Part shown: positions 49,798 to 57,762 of the stretch, piece by piece
How positions within the stretch are numbered: position 1 is the first letter of the stretch
How the letters are laid out: the number at the start of each line of letters is the position of its first letter
From: Azophilus sp026709365
Lineage (GTDB): Bacteria; Pseudomonadota; Gammaproteobacteria; Pseudomonadales; Azotimanducaceae
Direction of reading: 5' to 3'
Assembly (NCBI GenBank): GCA_965200175.1
Contig: OZ241345.1
Coordinates: forward strand, 3,038,001-3,102,000
DNA length: 64,000 nt
Program-made: the position numbers and the translations under genes
The notes under the pieces: generated by a model
What the model was told of the DNA's origin: nothing
Seen by the model: the letters and a program-made list of their open reading frames with translations, nothing else
Databases searched by the model: none

Positions 49798-50572
49798 TGT
49801 GCGGGCTCAGAAACCTTTCGGAACTTCCTCCCCGGGGCTGATTGAACACGGACCTCGCAATGGTCCCCGCGAACTGAAGGGGTCAGCTCTGCTAAAGCGG
49901 AAGGTCTTTCGCCACCAAGACTTTGGCGTAGATGTGGATCGCGCCGACATTTCAGCGCTGGCTCACGCTGCACTTGATGACGGCGCACATGCCGACCGTC
50001 GAATGCTTAAGGCACTGGCTCAAGCAAAAGTCAGCTACGTTGGCTCGGTGTTTGATATCTGTCGCGAATTCCGGTGTCGTGCATTCGCCAGTATCGTTGA
50101 AACGGACGCACCTCCCACAGAGGCCGGAGGGCTGCGGAAGGACTACGCGTATCTCTTTCAGAGGTTCTTCTACTTCCTTCAGGATATGGGAGACGAACAG
50201 GGCATCGTAGTCTTCGACGAACTGGAAAAGAGCCAGAGTCACCTGCTGATTCATCAAATGCGGCAGTATTTCGGCGAAACGGCGGTGGGGCGGAATCGCG
50301 CAAGACGAATAATCTCGGAACCCTTCTTCGTGCACAGCGACCTGACCACTGGCATCCAGATCGGGGATTTGGCAGCTTATGTCATATCTTGGGGTTTTCG
50401 TCTGCCGCGAATGGCAAAACCAGCTCGGATGGAATTGTCGGGATTAGCAGATCAGATCGCAGGCCTCCGTCATCTCGCTATACGAAACCTCAACGGCAAT
50501 CCAAATTTCCATGTCTGGAGCTTTGCCCACATCACGGACTTGCGCACACTGCCGGAACGGCTGAATGACTAA
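49798..50572 (+). pseudogene. DUF3800 protein, 5'-truncated
   Basis: The frame from about 49840 reads GPRNGPRELKGSALLKRKVF, then EQGIVVFDELEKSQSHLLIH and TGIQIGDLAAYVISWGFR, which are DUF3800 blocks (GS.LLK, the central Asp and the IQIADLxAY motif near the end). The N-terminal YxDDSG strand, part of the presumed RNase-H-like active site, is absent because the sequence turns into the ankyrin spacer near 49797. The frame is open leftward to 49433, so a fusion product could be made, but its first 120 codons are repeat DNA. DUF3800 genes are often phage- or defence-associated. Confidence 0.7.
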
Positions 50573-50701
50573 TGGGTGGGGAAAGGCAATGAAGCGCCGA
50601 AACGCCTCAAAGCCTCCGTCTCGAACATTGCTCTAGTCCTTCCGACTTGTCAAGCTGTAGTTGGGGAGTGTAGTTGGTGGCAGCAATTCCTGGGCTTGAA
50701 A

Positions 50702-50772
50702 GAACTGTTCAGCGACTGGCCGCGCTACGCAGCTAAGATTCCGGGGGCTGAGGTTCGGTGTTTGCTTGCTTG
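50702..50772 (+). pseudogene. 3'-terminal remnant of a second permease-like (NUP) gene
   Basis: The frame reads ELFSDWPRYAAKIPGAEVR, against ELLSDWPRYSVEVPGAEAQ at the end of the NUP-like gene (44245-44300). DNA identity over about 56 bases is near 80 percent, so it is an old duplicate rather than a fresh target-site copy. It overlaps the convergent end of the aldose dehydrogenase gene. Upstream of 50700 no further NUP sequence is visible. Confidence 0.7.
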
Positions 50773-51887
50773 AGGGCACTCGTCGTTGCTTGGCGCTCGG
50801 TGGCCGGCTCAACCCGCCATATCCGGGCGTCTTCACCGTCCTCGACGACGTACAGGTAGCCGTCGTGGCTGCGCACGTCGCGGATGCGGCGCGCGAGTTC
50901 GCTGAACAGGGCCTCCTCGCCCACCACCGCGCCGTCCACCATGTCCAGGCGGCGGACTTCCCCGTCCACCAGTGCGCCAGTGAACAGATCGCCCCGCCAC
51001 TCCGGGAAGCGCTCGCCCGCATAGATCGCCAGACCCGAGGGCGCTATGGATGGGGTCCAGTGGTTGAGGGGCACGGCCATGCCCGACGCCTCCTGGAACG
51101 GCGAAACGTAGGCGCCGTTGTAGTCGATGCCGTAAGTGACGGCGGGCCAGCCGTAGTTGGCACCGGGAGCGAGCCGATTGGTTTCGTCGCCGCCACGCGG
51201 GCCGTGCTCGTTGAGGTAGGCCGTGCCGTCGTCGGCGACCGCCAAGCCTTGGGCGTTGCGGTGGCCGTAGGTGTAGATGGCCGGATGGGCGCCGTCATGG
51301 CCGATGAAGGGATTGTCCTGCGGAATGCTGCCGTCGAGGTGAATGCGGACCGTCTTGCCGAGCAGGCTGCCCAAGTCCTGGGACGCTTCCCGGAAGTCGA
51401 AGCCATCCCCGCTGGTCAGCAGCAGGGTGCCGTCCGGCAGGAAGGCCATGCGGCCACCGTAGTGAACCGCGGTCGGCTTGCGCGGCTGCACCGAGAAGAT
51501 CACCTCCCCATCGACCAAGGCTCCGTCCACCAGCCGGGCGCGCAGGATTTCGGTGGCGTTGTCGTCGGCAGGCGGGGCGGCGTAAGAGAGAAAGAGAGTT
51601 TGGTTGCGCTCAAAATCGGGGTGCAGCAGCACGTCGAACAGCCCCCCTTGGCTCATGTGATGCACCTCCGGCACGCCGGCGATGGGGTCGCCCAAGACGC
51701 CCTCCGGGGAGACTTTCCGAAGGGTGCCGCCGAGTTCGGTGACTAGGAGGCCGCCGTCCGGGAGAAAGGCAACGCACCAAGGGAAGTCCAAGCCCTCCGC
51801 CACTGGAAGGAGCTGGTAATCCCGTGCGGCGGCAGCGGCCACGGCCAAGCTGAGCGTCAATCCCAAAATGAGCGCTTTCGTTCCCAT
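50733..51887 (-). CDS. PQQ-dependent aldose sugar dehydrogenase (Asd/YliI family)
   Basis: 384 residues from ATG 51887 (GGGG upstream) with a signal peptide (LILGLTLSLAVAAAAA). It is a six-bladed soluble-glucose-dehydrogenase-type propeller: GLDFPWCVAFLPDGGLLVTE, HYGGRMAFLPDGTLLLTSGD, IYTYGHRNAQGLAV (PQQ-site Arg-Asn) and NEHGPRGGDETN with conserved Glu-His and Gly-Gly-Asp. It would oxidise aldoses in the periplasm with PQQ; no pqq synthesis genes are in the window. The last codons overlap the permease remnant, which is antisense. Confidence 0.92.
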   Translation of the reverse strand: MGTKALILGLTLSLAVAAAAARDYQLLPVAEGLDFPWCVAFLPDGGLLVTELGGTLRKVSPEGVLGDPIAGVPEVHHMSQGGLFDVLLHPDFERNQTLFLSYAAPPADDNATEILRARLVDGALVDGEVIFSVQPRKPTAVHYGGRMAFLPDGTLLLTSGDGFDFREASQDLGSLLGKTVRIHLDGSIPQDNPFIGHDGAHPAIYTYGHRNAQGLAVADDGTAYLNEHGPRGGDETNRLAPGANYGWPAVTYGIDYNGAYVSPFQEASGMAVPLNHWTPSIAPSGLAIYAGERFPEWRGDLFTGALVDGEVRRLDMVDGAVVGEEALFSELARRIRDVRSHDGYLYVVEDGEDARIWRVEPATERQATTSALKQANTEPQPPES

Positions 51888-51930
51888 GAGACCCCGGTTA
51901 TCGTTAACCAATGACGGGACGCAAGCTTAC

Positions 51931-52377
51931 ATGATCAGGCGAGTGACAGCCTTTGCCGCCGGGGTGCTGGCCACCTACACTCTGGCAGCCATCGCTTCCA
52001 CACAGATGATTCTTGGCGAGGTGGCCGCACTCGGCCTGCCCGTCAGCTTCGGCAACCGCACCGCCGCAACGCTGCATGACTTGGCCGGCATGGCCATGTC
52101 CTACCTGCCGCTGATCGGCGCCAGCCTGTTGATCGCCTTTCCCCTCACCGCCCTGATTCTGCGCTACGTCGGGCTGCCCCGAACACTCGGCTACGCCTTG
52201 GCGGGCGGCGCCGCGCTCTGGGCGCTGCATCTGATCATGATCGCCGCTTTCGGCCTGCATCCCGTGCCCGCCACGCGAACGGCGTTGGGCTTGGCGCTGC
52301 AGGCCGCAGCTGGCTTGGTTGGCGGATATGTCTTCGCCCGCATCACCGCAGGGGTGTCAAGAACGACTGCGCAGTGA
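51931..52377 (+). CDS. Hypothetical integral membrane protein
   Basis: 148 residues from ATG 51931 with four hydrophobic segments (TAFAAGVLATYTLAAIASTQ, LPLIGASLLIAFPLTALILR, ALAGGAALWALHLIMIAAF, ALQAAAGLVGGYVFARITAG). I do not recognise a named family; it resembles four-helix proteins of unknown function in marine gammaproteobacteria. It is divergent from the aldose dehydrogenase (43 bases between starts) and 15 bases upstream of the FAD monooxygenase, so it may share its transcript. Confidence 0.7.
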   Translation: MIRRVTAFAAGVLATYTLAAIASTQMILGEVAALGLPVSFGNRTAATLHDLAGMAMSYLPLIGASLLIAFPLTALILRYVGLPRTLGYALAGGAALWALHLIMIAAFGLHPVPATRTALGLALQAAAGLVGGYVFARITAGVSRTTAQ

Positions 52378-52392
52378 ACGCAGCAGGCGCAC

Positions 52393-53595
52393 ATGGCTAG
52401 CGGCCGCATACTCATCGCCGGCGGCGGCATCGGCGGGCTGACGGCGGCGCTTTGCCTGGCCAAGGCGGGCTTCGAGGTGGCGCTGTTCGAGCAGGCCGCC
52501 GAATTCGGGGAGATCGGCGCGGGCATTCAACTAAGCCCGAATTGCACCCGGGTTCTGCACCATCTGGGGTTGGAACCGGCGCTCACGGCCTGCGCCTTCC
52601 TGCCCGAAGGCACGGAGTTCCGGGCCTGGAAGTCCGGCAAGGTGATTGGCGCCTCCGCATTGGGCAGGACCGTGCGGGACCGTTACGGCTTTCCCTACTA
52701 CCACATTCACCGCGGCGACTTGCTGCGGGTGCTGGTGGAGGCGGCCGAAGGTTCCTCCGCCATTGAGTTGAACAGCGCGTGCGCAGTGACGGGATTCGAA
52801 CAGCATGGTCGGGTGCGCATCGCCGTTGGCGGTGCCAGCGGCATCGCCGGCGATGCGGTCCATGACGGGGATGTGTTGATTGGTGCTGACGGCATCCATT
52901 CAGCGATACGCGCCCAACTCTTTGGCGAAGCTGCGCCCCGGTTCACCGGCAACGTGGCTTGGCGGGCACTCGTGCCGGCAGAACGGCTGCCGGCCGGCTT
53001 GGTGCGGCCCATGTCCACCGTCTGGTGGGGGCCGCACAAGCACTTCGTTCACTATTACTTGCGCTCAGGCACCTTGGTGAACTGCGTGTGCGTCGTCGAG
53101 AAGACCGGCTGGGAGGTTGAATCCTGGACCGAGCGCGGCGATTTCGAGGAGCTCAAGCGCGATTTCGCAGGCTGGCACGAGGACATCCAGACCCTGATCG
53201 ACAACACGGACCGGAGCTCCCTGCACAAGTGGGCGCTGCACGACCGGGCGCCCATGGCCCGCTGGGGCGAGGGTGCCGTCACCTTGCTCGGCGATGCCTG
53301 CCATCCCACCCTGCCCTTCATGGCGCAGGGCGCGGCCATGGCGATTGAGGACGCCGCCGTGCTGGCGGGCTGCCTAGCTGCCGCTGACGCCGTGCCCGCC
53401 GGATTGCAGCGCTACGAGGACCTGCGCCGCAAACGCACCGCCAGAATTCAGAGCGGCTCGCGCCGCAACGCCCAGCTCTTCCACCTCACCGGGATCAAGG
53501 CTTGGCTGCGCAATCAAGCGGCCAGGCGGGCGGGCGGGCGAACCATGGACGGCCTGTTTCGCTACGATGCCCTGGAAGCGGCACAGGCTGGTTGA
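52393..53595 (+). CDS. FAD-dependent aromatic monooxygenase (salicylate/3-hydroxybenzoate hydroxylase-like)
   Basis: A 400-residue class A flavoprotein hydroxylase. The FAD-ADP motif is ILIAGGGIGGLTAALCLAKA at residues 6-25, the DG motif is DVLIGADGIHSAIRAQLFGE and the GD motif is VTLLGDACHPTLPFMAQGAAMAIEDA. IGAGIQLSPNCTRVLHHLGL is typical of the salicylate-hydroxylase/3-hydroxybenzoate 6-hydroxylase branch. It would hydroxylate a phenolic acid using NAD(P)H and O2. Downstream genes (alpha/beta hydrolase, VOC protein) fit a ring-oxidation or cleavage pathway; the substrate is inferred only. Confidence 0.9.
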   Translation: MASGRILIAGGGIGGLTAALCLAKAGFEVALFEQAAEFGEIGAGIQLSPNCTRVLHHLGLEPALTACAFLPEGTEFRAWKSGKVIGASALGRTVRDRYGFPYYHIHRGDLLRVLVEAAEGSSAIELNSACAVTGFEQHGRVRIAVGGASGIAGDAVHDGDVLIGADGIHSAIRAQLFGEAAPRFTGNVAWRALVPAERLPAGLVRPMSTVWWGPHKHFVHYYLRSGTLVNCVCVVEKTGWEVESWTERGDFEELKRDFAGWHEDIQTLIDNTDRSSLHKWALHDRAPMARWGEGAVTLLGDACHPTLPFMAQGAAMAIEDAAVLAGCLAAADAVPAGLQRYEDLRRKRTARIQSGSRRNAQLFHLTGIKAWLRNQAARRAGGRTMDGLFRYDALEAAQAG

Positions 53596-53656
53596 GCGGC
53601 AGTGCTGGCGCACCGGAGCGCAAGCCTGTGAACACACCTAAACGAGGCAACTGAAC

Positions 53657-54085
53657 ATGCTGAGAGAAGAACACGTTCTGAACGAAATTCACGCCTACCG
53701 CTACCGTGGCGATGATCCCAAGTACGCTCTGGTCATCTCCCACGGCATCGCCTCCCACGGTGCTATATACGACGTCTTCTGCTGCCATCACGCGGCGCGC
53801 GGGGCGGACATCTGGTCCTATAACTTAGCCTCCTGGGCCTCGGTGTTCACCTTCGAGCCGAAGGTCGTGGCTGCGGAGAACGTCAAGCCCGTGCTGGTGG
53901 CCTGCGGCGAGAAGGACCCCTCCTTTCCGCCGGAGATGATGAAGGCCGTCGCCGACACCATCGCCGGGCCAGTGGAGTTCCACTGCATGGAGGGCGGCAA
54001 GCACCAGCTGATGCTCTTCCACACGGAGGCGTTCTCGGAGAAGGTACACGACTGGGCGCTGCGGCAACTCAGGGCCGCAGCCTAA
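53657..54085 (+). pseudogene. Alpha/beta hydrolase with the central half deleted in frame
   Basis: 142 codons. The N-terminal part has ALVISHGIASHGAIYDVFCC and GADIWSYNL, which are the oxyanion-hole His-Gly strand and the next strand of an alpha/beta hydrolase. The C-terminal part (VKPVLVACGEKDPSFPPEMM, then HCMEGGKHQLMLFHTEAFSE) provides the late Asp and His region. The nucleophile elbow GxSxG and lid, normally about 130 residues between them, are absent; the junction is near 53822. A catalytic serine is therefore lacking, although the frame is intact. It sits between the monooxygenase and VOC genes with a ribosome site (GAGGCAAC) before ATG 53657. Confidence 0.75.
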
Positions 54086-54107
54086 CGAGCAATCGGGAGA
54101 AACGGAC

Positions 54108-54806
54108 ATGAACAAGGTGGATGGACTGCATCATCTGGCGATCTGCACTAGCAACATGAAGGAGCAAATCGAGTTCTTCACCGACAAGCTCGGCATGGAG
54201 TTGGTGGCCCTGTATTGGATGCATGGCGTACACAACACTTGGCATGGGTTTCTGCGCCTGAACGACGAGGCCTCCATCGCCTTCGTGTGCAACTCGGACA
54301 TTGAAAAGATCCCCGTCGAGCTGGGCAGGACCCATGCGGGCAATCCGGCCGCCAACTGCGTGCGGGGCGCCATGCAGCACTTGGCGCTTCGGGTGAGGAG
54401 CCACGACGAGATCCTCGCCATGCGCGACCGGCTGCGTTCCAAGGGCGTCCCGGTTTCTGGGCCGATCAACCACGGCTTTTGCGCCTCCATCTACTTTGCG
54501 GGGCCGGAGAATCTGTCCTTGGAGCTGTCCTACTCCACGGAGCCGATCAACCAGGAGGCCTGGATCGACCCCGAAGTGGTGGAGATGGCGGGCATCTCCG
54601 CCGAGGAGCTGGCCCGCTACAAGCATCCGGCCCATTACCAGGATCAGGGCGGCGCGGTGGCGCAGCCGGATCTGGACGGCCCCGGACCGCACATGGCCAA
54701 CTATCCGGAAGGCGCTTACGAGACGCTCATGGGCGTTCCGGACGAGGTGCTTTGGAACAGCGTGGACAGCCAGCCGCCGGTCGCGGTCCCGGTGACGGCA
54801 GGTTAG
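54108..54806 (+). CDS. VOC family protein (extradiol dioxygenase/glyoxalase-like)
   Basis: A 232-residue protein. MNKVDGLHHLAICTSNMKEQ begins the first beta-alpha-beta-beta-beta module with the metal His in LHHLAI; GAMQHLALRVRSHDEILAMR and ASIYFAGPENLSLELSYS supply the second His and the Glu of a vicinal-oxygen-chelate metal site. The C-terminal 60 residues (DPEVVEMAGISAEELARYKH) form an extension seen in a subset of VOC proteins. It is 22 bases after the hydrolase remnant with GGGAGAAACGG before the ATG. A ring-cleavage role is suggested by context only. Confidence 0.85.
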   Translation: MNKVDGLHHLAICTSNMKEQIEFFTDKLGMELVALYWMHGVHNTWHGFLRLNDEASIAFVCNSDIEKIPVELGRTHAGNPAANCVRGAMQHLALRVRSHDEILAMRDRLRSKGVPVSGPINHGFCASIYFAGPENLSLELSYSTEPINQEAWIDPEVVEMAGISAEELARYKHPAHYQDQGGAVAQPDLDGPGPHMANYPEGAYETLMGVPDEVLWNSVDSQPPVAVPVTAG

Positions 54807-54835
54807 TCAGCTACTGTGTCGAGGAATGGCCAACT

Positions 54836-55729
54836 TCATCCGTCGGCATCGGCCAAGTCGCCGACCACATCCCAATAGGTTTGCAGGGCGTCGATGTGGG
54901 CTTGGGGCGGACCCAGGCTTTCGCCGATGCCGCGCATGGCCATGCCGCGCATCGCAACGTGGCTGGCGCCAATGGATTGCCAGGCTTCGATGTCCGAACG
55001 CCAAGCGTCGGGGCCAGCTTGGTAGTTGAGCAGCGCCTCAAAGCCGAAGTTCGCAGGGTTCCTGCCGGCCTCATCGAGCTCAAGGCGGACCTTCTCCGCC
55101 GCGTCCAGGTTGGCCTGCTGACTGGCCCCGAAAATGAAGCCGTCGCCGATTCGGGCGGCGCGCCGGAACGCCGCATCGGTGAAGCCGCCAAACCAGATGG
55201 GAATGGAACGTCCCGGCAGGGGCTTCAAGCCGGCGCGTTCGATGCGATGCCAGCGGCCGCTGTAGTCCAGCACCGGCTCCGCCCAAAGCTGGCGTAGCAG
55301 TGCCACCTGCTCGGCTTGGCGGGCGCCGCGATTGCCGAAGTCCTCGTTCAGGGCATCGAACTCCACGTAGTTCCACCCGGTGCCGACGCCCAAGCGCAGG
55401 CGTCCGCCGGACAGCAGGTCGATCTCGGCGGCCTGCTTGGCGACCAGCACCGTCTGGCGCTGGGGCAGGATCAGAATGCCGGTGGCCAGTTCCACCCGGC
55501 TGGTGCAAGCGGCCAAGTAGCCGAACAGGACGAACGGCTCGTGAAAGGCCGACTGCTCAGTGTAAGGCCCCCGGAGCCGCGGCTCCCGACCTTCGTGGAC
55601 GGCGCCGATGACGTGGTCGTAGGCGAGGATGTGGGAGTAGCCCAAGCCCTCCGCGGTCTGTGCCCAGTCGCGAATGACGGCTGGGTCGTTGCCAATGTCC
55701 AAGTGGGGAAACACAGCGCCGATTTTCAT
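54836..55729 (-). CDS. LLM class F420-dependent oxidoreductase
   Basis: A 297-residue luciferase-like TIM barrel: MKIGAVFPHLDIGNDPAVIR, GLGYSHILAYDHVIGA, RVELATGILILPQRQTVLVA and GGRLRLGVGTGWNYVEFDAL are the standard blocks of the subfamily annotated as F420-dependent (TIGR03619-like). IWFGGFTDAAFRRAARIGDG is the later flavin-side motif. It is convergent with the VOC gene (29 bases apart) and divergent from the GNAT gene. F420 use in this organism is not supported by other genes here. Confidence 0.87.
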   Translation of the reverse strand: MKIGAVFPHLDIGNDPAVIRDWAQTAEGLGYSHILAYDHVIGAVHEGREPRLRGPYTEQSAFHEPFVLFGYLAACTSRVELATGILILPQRQTVLVAKQAAEIDLLSGGRLRLGVGTGWNYVEFDALNEDFGNRGARQAEQVALLRQLWAEPVLDYSGRWHRIERAGLKPLPGRSIPIWFGGFTDAAFRRAARIGDGFIFGASQQANLDAAEKVRLELDEAGRNPANFGFEALLNYQAGPDAWRSDIEAWQSIGASHVAMRGMAMRGIGESLGPPQAHIDALQTYWDVVGDLADADG

Positions 55730-55804
55730 GTGCGCTCCTTTGGTTCCGTGATGCCGTGATTGTGTCGCAAAATAGGCCCGCCGTCATCGGAGATGCTGCG
55801 AGTC

Positions 55805-56269
55805 ATGCCCGATTCCACCGCCCTTCCAGCAATTCGCCACGCCCTCGCCAGCGATGCGGCCAGCGTTGCGGAATGCGTGGCAGCGGCCTATTCGCCCTAC
55901 ATCGAGCGCATCGGCAAACCGCCGGGACCCATGCTGGACAGCTACGACGAGATCATCCGCGATCACCGCGTGTTCGTGGTCGATGGCGATGAGGTGATTG
56001 TTGGCGTCTTGGTTCTCATAGAGAGGGGGAGCGGCCTGCTTCTCGACAACATTGCGGTACGGCCGTCGAGGCAGCGCAAGGGCATCGGCCAACGGCTCAT
56101 GGCGCACGCCGAGGCTGAGGGCCGACGTCTGGGCTACGCGCACCTGGATTTGTACACCCACCAGAGCATGACGGAGAACATCGCGCTCTATGCCCGCCGG
56201 GGATATGAGGAAGTTGAGCGTCGCATCGAGCGCGGCTACCCGCGAGTTTACATGCGCAAGCGCCTCTGA
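55805..56269 (+). CDS. GNAT family N-acetyltransferase
   Basis: 154 residues from ATG 55805 (MPDSTALPAIRHALASDAAS); upstream in-frame ATGs at 55793 and 55760 lack better ribosome sites. The acetyl-CoA loop is LLLDNIAVRPSRQRKGIGQR with LMAHAEAEGRRLGYAHLDLY, and ENIALYARRGYEEVERRIER closes the fold. The short, canonical RimI-like layout gives no substrate. It precedes the repeat cluster at 56293. Confidence 0.88.
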   Translation: MPDSTALPAIRHALASDAASVAECVAAAYSPYIERIGKPPGPMLDSYDEIIRDHRVFVVDGDEVIVGVLVLIERGSGLLLDNIAVRPSRQRKGIGQRLMAHAEAEGRRLGYAHLDLYTHQSMTENIALYARRGYEEVERRIERGYPRVYMRKRL

Positions 56270-56292
56270 CCGGGAAGCGGGGGATGAAGCAG

Positions 56293-56452
56293 ATCGGAGC
56301 CTGACCCACACAACGGGCGCGTAGTTTCGCGTCGGCGCAACAATGGATCAGCAGTGGCTCAGTCTGACTCACGTCATCGTCGTGATTCGGTCGAGGGCGG
56401 GACGCCCTCCGCTCCGGGGAATTCGCCTGAAGCGGGCGTTTCGCTACGGAGC
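56293..56452. repeat. Composite dispersed repeat
   Basis: Two repeat families meet here. Bases 56293-56316 match 14544-14567 (ATCGGA, CC, GACCCACACAACGG) and are followed by a damaged GTTTCGC arm. Bases 56354-56452 match 34630-34731 (GTGGCTCAGTCTGACTCACG and following). The right inverted end found at 34793 is missing. There is no gene between the GNAT gene and the cytochrome start. Confidence 0.7.
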
Positions 56453-56514
56453 GGGCATTGCGCATAGCCGAGGCTCTACTTATGGTAGCCACTCCCTTGG
56501 ACGAGGTGCTCCCA

Positions 56515-57150
56515 ATGCCCAAACACGGCGCCCACCGCATAGCCCTGAGTCGCGGATCCGTCGCATCGCTGGCGTTGATGGCTTTGGCGGCCACGCCCCT
56601 CGGGGTTGACGCCCGCGATGCATTGGACGCTTGCGCCGATTGCCACGGGAGCGTCTTGACCGGCGATCAGGCGACCGGCGCGCCGAACTTGACGGTGCTG
56701 CCTTCGTGGTACGTTCAGCGGCAACTGCAGAACTACCAGCGGGGCTGGCGCGGCGAGGCCGGAGCCGCCGCGGCGCCAGATGCCCATGCGCTCGACGGCG
56801 CTGGCATTGCCGCCGCAACAGCTCTGGTGGCAAGCAGGCCGGAGCATGCGTCAGCCCCGACCTTGGAGGGCGATGCGGAGCGGGGCGGCGGCCTGTACCG
56901 CACCTGCGCGACCTGCCACGGCGAGCTGGCGCAGGGCAATCAAGCGCTCAACGCGCCGCCGCTGGCGGGCCAGAATGACTGGTATTTGGTCCGCCAGATC
57001 GAAAACTACCAGACGGGCAGCCGAGGCGGCGCGCCCGGTGACATCTGGGGCGCGCAAATGCGAGCCTCCACGGGAGTGCTCGGCGACGACGCCGCAGTAC
57101 GTGACGTGGTGGCGTATGTCAGCACGCTCAAGACGAACGCGACGCCTTGA
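56515..57150 (+). CDS. Periplasmic diheme cytochrome c (c4-like)
   Basis: 211 residues from ATG 56515 (GAGGTG upstream) with a signal peptide (SVASLALMALAATPLGVDA). Two heme motifs, CADCH near residue 41 and CATCH near residue 131, sit in two similar halves. Each half has a Tyr-rich block (WYVQRQLQNYQRGWRG and WYLVRQIENYQTGSRG), a pattern of paired class I cytochrome domains. In the first half I see no clear distal Met; the second has AQMRAS. It could donate electrons to the cbb3 oxidase or accept them from PQQ dehydrogenases. Confidence 0.87.
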   Translation: MPKHGAHRIALSRGSVASLALMALAATPLGVDARDALDACADCHGSVLTGDQATGAPNLTVLPSWYVQRQLQNYQRGWRGEAGAAAAPDAHALDGAGIAAATALVASRPEHASAPTLEGDAERGGGLYRTCATCHGELAQGNQALNAPPLAGQNDWYLVRQIENYQTGSRGGAPGDIWGAQMRASTGVLGDDAAVRDVVAYVSTLKTNATP

Positions 57151-57241
57151 TCTCCAAGCGCAAACCAAACGAAGAGCGCTCGCTCAGCATCATTCCTCCC
57201 TGACCCGCGAGCTCAAGGCGCTGCGCTACCAAATCAACCAT

Positions 57242-57598
57242 ATGCACGAAGCGCCCCTGCTGCTGGTGGTCTGCGGGCTGCGCGACTGGCCGTTCCGGGT
57301 GCCGCCCGAGCAGCGCATCGGCTTGGCGCCGCCCAACTACGGCGCGATCTACCCCTGCGTTCAGAACATCCTGCTGGCCTGCCGAGCGGTCGGCCTAGGC
57401 GCCGCCCTGACCACCATGCATCAGGTCTTCGAAGACGAGATGCAGGCACGCTTCGGCATTCCCGACGAATACGGCATCGTCGTCACCCTGCCGATCGGCT
57501 TTCCCATGGGCCGTTTCGGCCCGGTGCGGCGCAAGCCGGCCGAGGAGGTCACCTACTTCGACGCCTGGGGCGCGGTCCGGCCGCTGCGGGAGGACTGA
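57242..57598 (+). pseudogene. Nitroreductase family protein, N-terminal half missing
   Basis: 119 codons reading MHEAPLLLVVCGLRDWPFRV, then YGAIYPCVQNILLACRAVGL and GLGAALTTMHQVFEDEMQARFG, the C-terminal half of an FMN nitroreductase. The N-terminal FMN-binding RRSVR-type segment and dimer helices (about 90 residues) are absent; upstream sequence belongs to the cytochrome gene in another frame. It is likely inactive. It lies directly at the left edge of the mobile-element region. Confidence 0.75.
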
Positions 57599-57762
57599 AC
57601 GCGGCTTCGTGGTAGGGCATTGGCCTACTTGATGCCGACTGTGGCTGTGGACATGAACTGGATCCTAGACGACCTAGTTCACGGCGGAACGGAACCAGTA
57701 TTCGGACTTTTGGCAGTGCGCCTGGAGAAGTCTGGCTGCAAATCGGGGGCAAGGTGCGGTCG

